DNA from: Thereva unica
Taxonomy: Eukaryota > Arthropoda > Insecta > Diptera > Therevidae
Direction of reading: 5' to 3'
Assembly: GCA_949987705.1 (NCBI GenBank)
Contig: OX465281.1
Coordinates: forward strand, 99,790,326-99,854,325
DNA: 64,000 bases
Shown: positions 58,415 through 64,000 of the stretch, piece after piece
How positions within the stretch are numbered: position 1 is the stretch's first letter
Layout of the letters: every line of letters starts with the position of its first letter
Position numbers and translations under genes: made by a program
Notes under the pieces: model-generated
The model's database searches: none
What the model was told of the DNA's origin: nothing
The model's input: only the letters and a program-made list of their open reading frames with translations

Positions 58415-59008
58415 TGGCCAGATTGCATTGTCATCCAAACTAAACGTGTATGCAAAATTTCAGCTCTATCCGAAACCGGGAAGTGGGTCAAATTTAACTA
58501 CCAAGATTTGACGACAAACAGTGTAAGTGTTGGCCGCCATTTTGAATTTGGAATGACGCCACATAGCTTATTGTGTTCTACCTGTCATATCCTTTCATTT
58601 GATACCCATGTCAGAGGGCCGCGGAGCACAATTTCAAAAATCGGGCGCCTTTTTGGAACCGCCATCTTGATATATTTACAAAATGGCCAGATTGCATTGT
58701 CATCCAAACTAAACGTGTATGCAAAATTTCAGCTCTATCCGAAACCGGGAAGTGGGTGAAATTTAACTTCCAAGATTTGACGACAAACAGTGTAAGTGTT
58801 GGCCGCCATTTTGAATTTGGAATGACGCCACATAGCTTATTGTGTTTTACCTGTCATATCCTTTCATTTGATACCCATATCAGAGGGCCGCGGAGCACAA
58901 TATCAAAAATCGGGCGCCATTTTGGAACCGCCATCTTGATATTTTTACAAAATGGCCAGATTGCATTGTCATCCAAACTAAACGTGTATGCAAAATTTCA
59001 GCTCTATC
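58415..59008 (+). repeat. 269-bp satellite array 2 (duplicated copy)
   Basis: Same as 55956-56549 at an offset of 2459 bp; one substitution seen (CGCTATT/CGCCATT). Confidence 0.92.
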
Positions 59009-60047
59009 TGTTCCGTCCGTCACAAGGACAGCCACGAGCCAAAAAAATATTCCCGTAAAAAAATCAAAATACACAAATTCTAAAAGTAGCAAAATCCCGT
59101 CGGCAAATTCACGAATCGGAAAACCAACAGAGGCATCAATACAGTGAGAAACACGTTCCACAAAGAACACGTATCTCTCAACACTTAAAAATGGACTCCT
59201 CCTCCCAAAAACGCCTTCCGTCATCAGACAAGTTGCCATCACTGGGATAAATAGGAATCGGTTATCAAAGGAAAGGACAACAAATACCATGTGCCAACAA
59301 ACCTATGTGTTCGAAAGAGACGACCAGCTGTTCAAGCGACTACATGAACCGAAAATATTCGCCAAACCAAGGTTCCCCACCAATTTTCATTGTCAAAATT
59401 GCAAATAAATACCGACAGACGGCCAACATCAGATCAGATCACTTCAGATCTTCAAGTGCGCTTTGAGCTTGGAGATAATCAGCAAAATCGAGCTTTGAGA
59501 TTTATGCTAAGAGTGATTTCGATCATCATTAAAGGGATTGAGCTTGAAATCCTTTTATTGCATCCAGAATTTCAATCATCATTAAAGGGATTGAGCTTGA
59601 AATCCTTTTATCACATCCAGAATCCACACTGACGAGAGTGAGTCAGTGCATCAGAGGAAAAACCGAGTTGAAGGTTTTTCGTTCTCAGCCAAGACGAGAT
59701 CCGCTGACGAGCTTTGAGTCAGCATCTCCACCACAGCGGTTGTGGTCCAACATAGATTGGCAGCAATCAATCCACGAGACGCCGTGTACATACACCACTC
59801 GCCGCAGCAGTTCGACATACAAACTGAGCGACGCAGCAAGCAGCCAGAGAAAGCGCGGAATCCAAAGGAGACGTGAAGTAATTCCCTACAACATAAATTA
59901 ATAATCTTGAATTAAAATTAGAAATTAAGCTATTAGTGTTAACCAAATAAAGAATAATTTATTAGTGAAAGGTTTATTTTTATATTGAATCACATCCTTC
60001 CGGCACCTCTTCTTTATATTCGGAATTTATATTGGTAATTCTGAACA
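59009..60047 (+). repeat. Second LTR copy, flanked by CTATC on both sides
   Basis: 1039 bp, equal to 56550-57588. CTATC at 59004-59008 and 60048-60052 gives a 5-bp target duplication around a single LTR. Confidence 0.92.
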
Positions 60048-61347
60048 CTATCCGAAACCGGGAAGTGGGTCAAATTTAACTTCCAAGATTTGACGACAAA
60101 CAGTGTAAGTGTTGGCCGCCATTTTGAATTTGGAATGACGCCACATAGCTTATTGTGTTCTACCTGTCATATCCTTTCATTTGATACCCATGTCAGAGGG
60201 CCGCGGAGCACAGTTTCAAAAATCGGGTTACATTTTGGAACCGCCATCTTGATATTTTTACAAAATGGCCAGATTGCATTGTCATCCAAACTTAACGTGT
60301 ATGCAAAATTTCAACTCTATCCGAAACCGGGAAGTGGGTCAAATTTAACTTCCAAGATTTGACGACAAACAGTGTAAGTGTTGGCCGCCATTTTGATTTT
60401 CGAATGACGCCACATAGCTTATTGTGTTCTACCTGTCATATCCTTTCATTTGATACCCATGTCAGAGGGCCGCGGAGCACAATTTAAAAAATTGGGCGCC
60501 ATTTTGGAACCGCCATCTTGATATTTTTACAAAATGGCCAGATTGCATTGTCATCCAAACTAAACGTGTATGCAAAATTTCAGCTCTATCCGAAACCGGG
60601 AAGTGGGTCAAATTTAACTTCCAAGATTTGACGACAAACAGTGTAAGTGTTGGCCGCCATTTTGAATTTGGAATGACGCCACATAGCTTATTGCGTTCTA
60701 CCTGTCATATCCTTTCATTTGATACCCATGTCAGAGGGCCGCGGAGCACAATTTCAAAAATCGGGCGCCATTTTAGAACCGCCATCTTGATATTTTTACA
60801 AAATGGCCAGATTGCATTGTCATCCAAACTAAACGTGTATGCAAAATTTCAGCTCTATCCGAAACCGGGAAGTGGGTGAAATTTAACTTCCAAGATTTTA
60901 CGACAAACAGTGTAAGTGTTGGCCGCCATTTTGAATTTGGAATGACGCCACATAGCTTATTGTGTTCTACCTGTCATATCCTTTCATTTGATACCCATGT
61001 CAGAGGGCCGCGGAGCACAATTTCAAAAATTGGGCGCCATTTTGGAACCGCCATCTTGATATTTTTACAAAATGGCCAGATTGCATTGTCATCCAAACTA
61101 AACGTATATGCAAAATTTCAGCTCTATCCGAAACCGGGAAGTGGGTCGAATTTAACTTCCAAGATTTGACGACAAACAGTGGCACAATTTCAAAAATCGG
61201 GCGCCATTTTGGAACCGCCATCTGGATATTTTTACAAAATGGCCAGATTGCATTGTCATCCAAACTAAACGTGTATGCAAAATTTCAGCTCTATCCGAAA
61301 CCGGGAAGTGGGTCAAATTTAACTTCCAAGATTTGACGACAAACAGT
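60048..61347 (+). repeat. 269-bp satellite array 3 (~5 units, last ones truncated)
   Basis: Continues the array after the LTR; one unit near 61180 is shortened (GACAAACAGTGGCACAATTTC). Confidence 0.92.
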
Positions 61348-61476
61348 GTAAGTTAAATAAAAGAATTTAAAAAGGGGTATATTTTATATTTATAAGGGTG
61401 ACAAACATATTTTATTGCAGTCCTAAAATTTCCTGCTGATTTTCATAATCAGCCACCAAAAAACATGAAGAGAAAT
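61348..61476. other. Short AT-rich spacer
   Basis: Nothing recognised. Confidence 0.35.
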
Positions 61477-61781
61477 GGCCTCGACTCCCAGATCCGGCGG
61501 CGCGGAAGTGAGTGCGGATTTGACACTTTGCGATTCTCAAATCCGCAGTCCCGGATTCAATTAAATCAAAAATTCGGAATGAAGACTCACGATAATGAAA
61601 TACCTGATGTCGGATTATCTTAGGCGCATTTGTGGTTTCGAATCCGCAGAAAATTTGTTGCGGATCACACTTTTAAAGCGCGGAAAATATCAAAGAGAGA
61701 TTCGCGGTTGTGGATTTGAGAATCGCAAAGGCTCAAATCCGCACTCACTTCCGCGCCGCGCCGGATCTGGGAATCGAGGCC
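61477..61781. mobile_element. MITE with ~70-bp inverted ends
   Basis: 305 bp. GGCCTCGACTCCCAGATCCG on the left; the right end is the complement with one or two changes. GC-rich ends in AT-rich surroundings; no transposase. Confidence 0.85.
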
Positions 61782-62522
61782 ATAGTTTCAAAACGGTGTT
61801 TCGACACCCCTCCCCTCCCATTCCTTTGCGTTGCAAATGGACTTTTCGCTAACTAATGCAAAAGAGTCTCATAAAATCAAAAAGTCCGAAAACTGAAAAA
61901 TCATGAGATTCGATATCTCAAATTTGTATACGGCACCGCGCCCCAGCCAAAATAAATTCAACTTCATTTTAATGTTCCAAGAAAATACCTTCTTATGTAC
62001 ACTTTATTTCCATCATCGATAACCCTCAGCTTTTTTATTATGTATTATCGAAACTCCAAGCCAAAGCTTCCAAATCTTGCAAGTTTTACCGAAAGCACAA
62101 ACCGCAAAAAGAAAACAGACGCTAGCGCCGCCAAACATCAACACCCGCCATCCTCGCAGGTCCCATGATTACGCATCTACTTATAGATAATCAATGATAT
62201 CTACTTACTCTATAATCAATGTGCATACTTTACTTTCGCGGGTTGGCATGCTGCATACTTTCAGGTGTCGGAAAGACGTAATTTAAAAATAAAAACAACA
62301 GGCAAGTGATGAGAGCAAATTTATAACAAATAATTGATTTTTTAGAAACATATTTATTATTTTCTAGCGAGGATTTCGTGTAACAGTGCAAAAAATAACA
62401 CGTAACTTCCGTTTAATTTCGTCTTTCATCGGCATCGAAATAGGCGCTACATGAAATTTCCCTTGTCGTTTTTTTAATGAACTCAAAGCTCTCAAAACCC
62501 AGTTCATTAAAAAAACACGGCT
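61782..62522. other. Non-coding
   Basis: No gene seen. Contains CTACTTATAGATAATCAATG (62180), also near 52010 in part. Confidence 0.4.
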
Positions 62523-62660
62523 AATATTATTAAACTAATGTTGTAAACCCATTCCCATTAATTTTAGAGGTTTACAACAGAAATTCGCAGCTTAAAACTT
62601 AAATCAGTGTAACTATTGCCATCTAACAAGATAACCTGAAAGATGTTTGTCCATATCTAC
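62523..62660 (+). repeat. 138-bp dispersed repeat, copy 2
   Basis: See 51873-52010. Confidence 0.75.
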
Positions 62661-62823
62661 TTATTCTATAATGTAACTTAATATTTATTCAAATTTATTA
62701 ATTATAATGCAGGATGTTTAACAATAATAAAAAATAAAAAGATAACTTCACACTCGCACTGACAACCATTCCCGTCGACGTCCCAACAGAAAGAGGAAGA
62801 TAATAAAAGGGAACATTCTGAAG

Positions 62824-64000
62824 TTATGTATGCTGGTTTCTGCGTTGGCTACTGGCTGGCGCTACTGTCGGCATAGGGCGCCTCTTTTCAGTAACAGTTC
62901 GGCCAATCTGACTCACACAATCGTCCTCGATTTCGTCGTCTGATGAGTAGTCCTCGCTTTCTGATAAATCTTCTTGGTCCAAGTTTCCACACCATAGCTT
63001 TAAGCTATCTGAAGCGTAAACGGAATGGAATCGTCGCTGAGATCTTTGTATACCTGGAATATCTGTGATTATATAGCGGTCGTGTCCCAAGTCTTTTGCC
63101 ACCATATACGGTCCCTTATATTTTGCATCCAGTTTTCTCGATTCGCCTGTTGCAATTAGTGGTCGTATTATTAAGACTAGGTCGCCTTCGTTGTACTTGT
63201 AAGGTGTAGAATGTTTACTGTTGAAGCGGTCCGTTTGACGTCTTTGGGATTTCTCGATTGCGGTTGAAGCTTGATTTCGCAAAACGTCCACGCCGATTTT
63301 CTCTAGTTGGTTTTCATCATCATGAAGTGCCAATAATACCTTGTTGCCTAGCGGATCTCTTGGTTGGAATCCTAGCAGTAACTTATGCGGTGTCTGCTTG
63401 GTAGTGTCATTTATTGTCGAATTTATTCCCCACTGAATCGCTTGAAGATGGTCGTCCCATTTTCCTGTATCTTCTGACATTGTTGAAAGCGCATGTAAAA
63501 TCGTCCTATTGCATCGTTCGATCTGACCGTTTGCTCTTGGGGTCCTGACTGCAGTTTGCACATGTTTAATGTTATTCACGTAGCAGTATTCTCTAAACAT
63601 TTTTGAGGTAAAGGCTGTTCCTCGGTCCGTCACAATCCTCGTTGGTGATCCAAAATGTTTTGAGATTTCTCGTAGAACTTTAAGAACTGGCTTTGTGGAT
63701 GCATTTGGTACGGCTCGGAAGATTACATATTTCGTGAATCCATCGACGATTCCTAGGATGTACGAATTCTTCTTATTGGATTTGGGGAAAGGTCCCAAAT
63801 GGTCCATGTGTAACGTGTGCCATGGTACTGGTATTTTCTCGATACAGTGCAGTTCTCCTTCTGGTTTACCTGGTCTCTTTGTGTGATATGCACAGTCGAT
63901 ACATGCTGCTATGTAGCTTTTTACTTTTCGTCGCATTCTTGGGAACCAATAATCTTGTGCTAGTAGTTGAATCGTTCTAGAAACACCGAAATGTCCTATG
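62824..64000 (-). CDS. pol: Ty3/gypsy Pol, integrase end (continues beyond window)
   Basis: Open frame from the right edge to TAA at 62824. GHFGVSRT and YWFPRMRRKV with CIDC complete the HHCC zinc finger. Catalytic core: HMDHLGPFP, IVTDRGTAFTS, NGQIERCNRT. After it comes the GPY/F-type region (KYKGPYMVAKDLG) and an acidic tail (ESEDYSSDDEIEDD). No stops; a complete integrase as far as seen. Upstream RT lies outside the window. No LTR recognised downstream. Confidence 0.92.
   Translation of the reverse strand, partial: IGHFGVSRTIQLLAQDYWFPRMRRKVKSYIAACIDCAYHTKRPGKPEGELHCIEKIPVPWHTLHMDHLGPFPKSNKKNSYILGIVDGFTKYVIFRAVPNASTKPVLKVLREISKHFGSPTRIVTDRGTAFTSKMFREYCYVNNIKHVQTAVRTPRANGQIERCNRTILHALSTMSEDTGKWDDHLQAIQWGINSTINDTTKQTPHKLLLGFQPRDPLGNKVLLALHDDENQLEKIGVDVLRNQASTAIEKSQRRQTDRFNSKHSTPYKYNEGDLVLIIRPLIATGESRKLDAKYKGPYMVAKDLGHDRYIITDIPGIQRSQRRFHSVYASDSLKLWCGNLDQEDLSESEDYSSDDEIEDDCVSQIGRTVTEKRRPMPTVAPASSQRRNQHT

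Overview
This window is eukaryotic, almost certainly arthropod and most likely insect DNA. It holds an errantivirus-type Ty3/gypsy element with an env gene, a copia element with the initiator-Met half-tRNA type of primer site, P-element and CACTA-type transposase remnants, MITEs and satellites. One 200-N run at 28023-28222 marks a scaffold gap. I find no convincing ordinary host gene; nearly all recognisable coding sequence belongs to mobile elements, apart from one MIF4G-like ORF that sits as apparent cargo. The species cannot be told from sequence alone.

Positions 1-27506 are one unusual block. Fourteen copies of a 1.7-1.9 kb module ('arm', variants A, B, C and a B copy with a divergent exon called D) lie in alternating orientation. 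They can be read as about six tandem units, each made of two arms facing inward. The arms' outer ends (TGTAAYAGCATAATGGCGCG type) nearly touch at 3160-3176, 12918-12925, 15024-15029, 18168-18175 and ~20695. Complete inner ends finish in GACCGTTACA. Most units have lost their interior. Two keep one. In unit 2 (8687-11193) it holds a tail with an antisense full-length tRNA-Lys-like sequence, repeated small hairpins, and a minus-strand MIF4G/PAIP1-like ORF. In unit 6 (22608-25808) it holds the same kind of tail followed by a minus-strand Ty3/gypsy pol. Inverted arms around interchangeable cargo do not match an ordinary LTR element. The alternatives are scrambled giant LTRs or assembly palindromes.

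27507-38229: a gypsy gag fragment cut by the arm end, the gap, then an AT-rich region bounded by long inverted ends (28223-28507 and 33005-33388). It contains a decayed P-element-type transposase, a MITE inserted in one of its probable exons, and a tRNA-like sequence. A CACTA/EnSpm-type transposase pseudogene follows and is split by a Helitron-like element carrying a 118-bp satellite with a five-unit higher-order repeat.

38230-51281: a degenerate minus-strand errantivirus (LTR-env-IN-RT/RH-PR-gag-PBS-LTR) dissected by four later insertions: an intact young copia element, a MITE beside it in the same (TA)n tract, an unclassified 805-bp insertion, and a MITE inside the 5' LTR.

51282-64000: AT-rich sequence with foldback repeats, a 269-bp satellite rich in YY1/PHO-like CGCCAT motifs, a BEL/Pao-like LTR element inside that satellite (with a 2459-bp offset duplication that leaves a second LTR flanked by CTATC), another MITE, and the integrase end of a Ty3/gypsy element running off the right edge.
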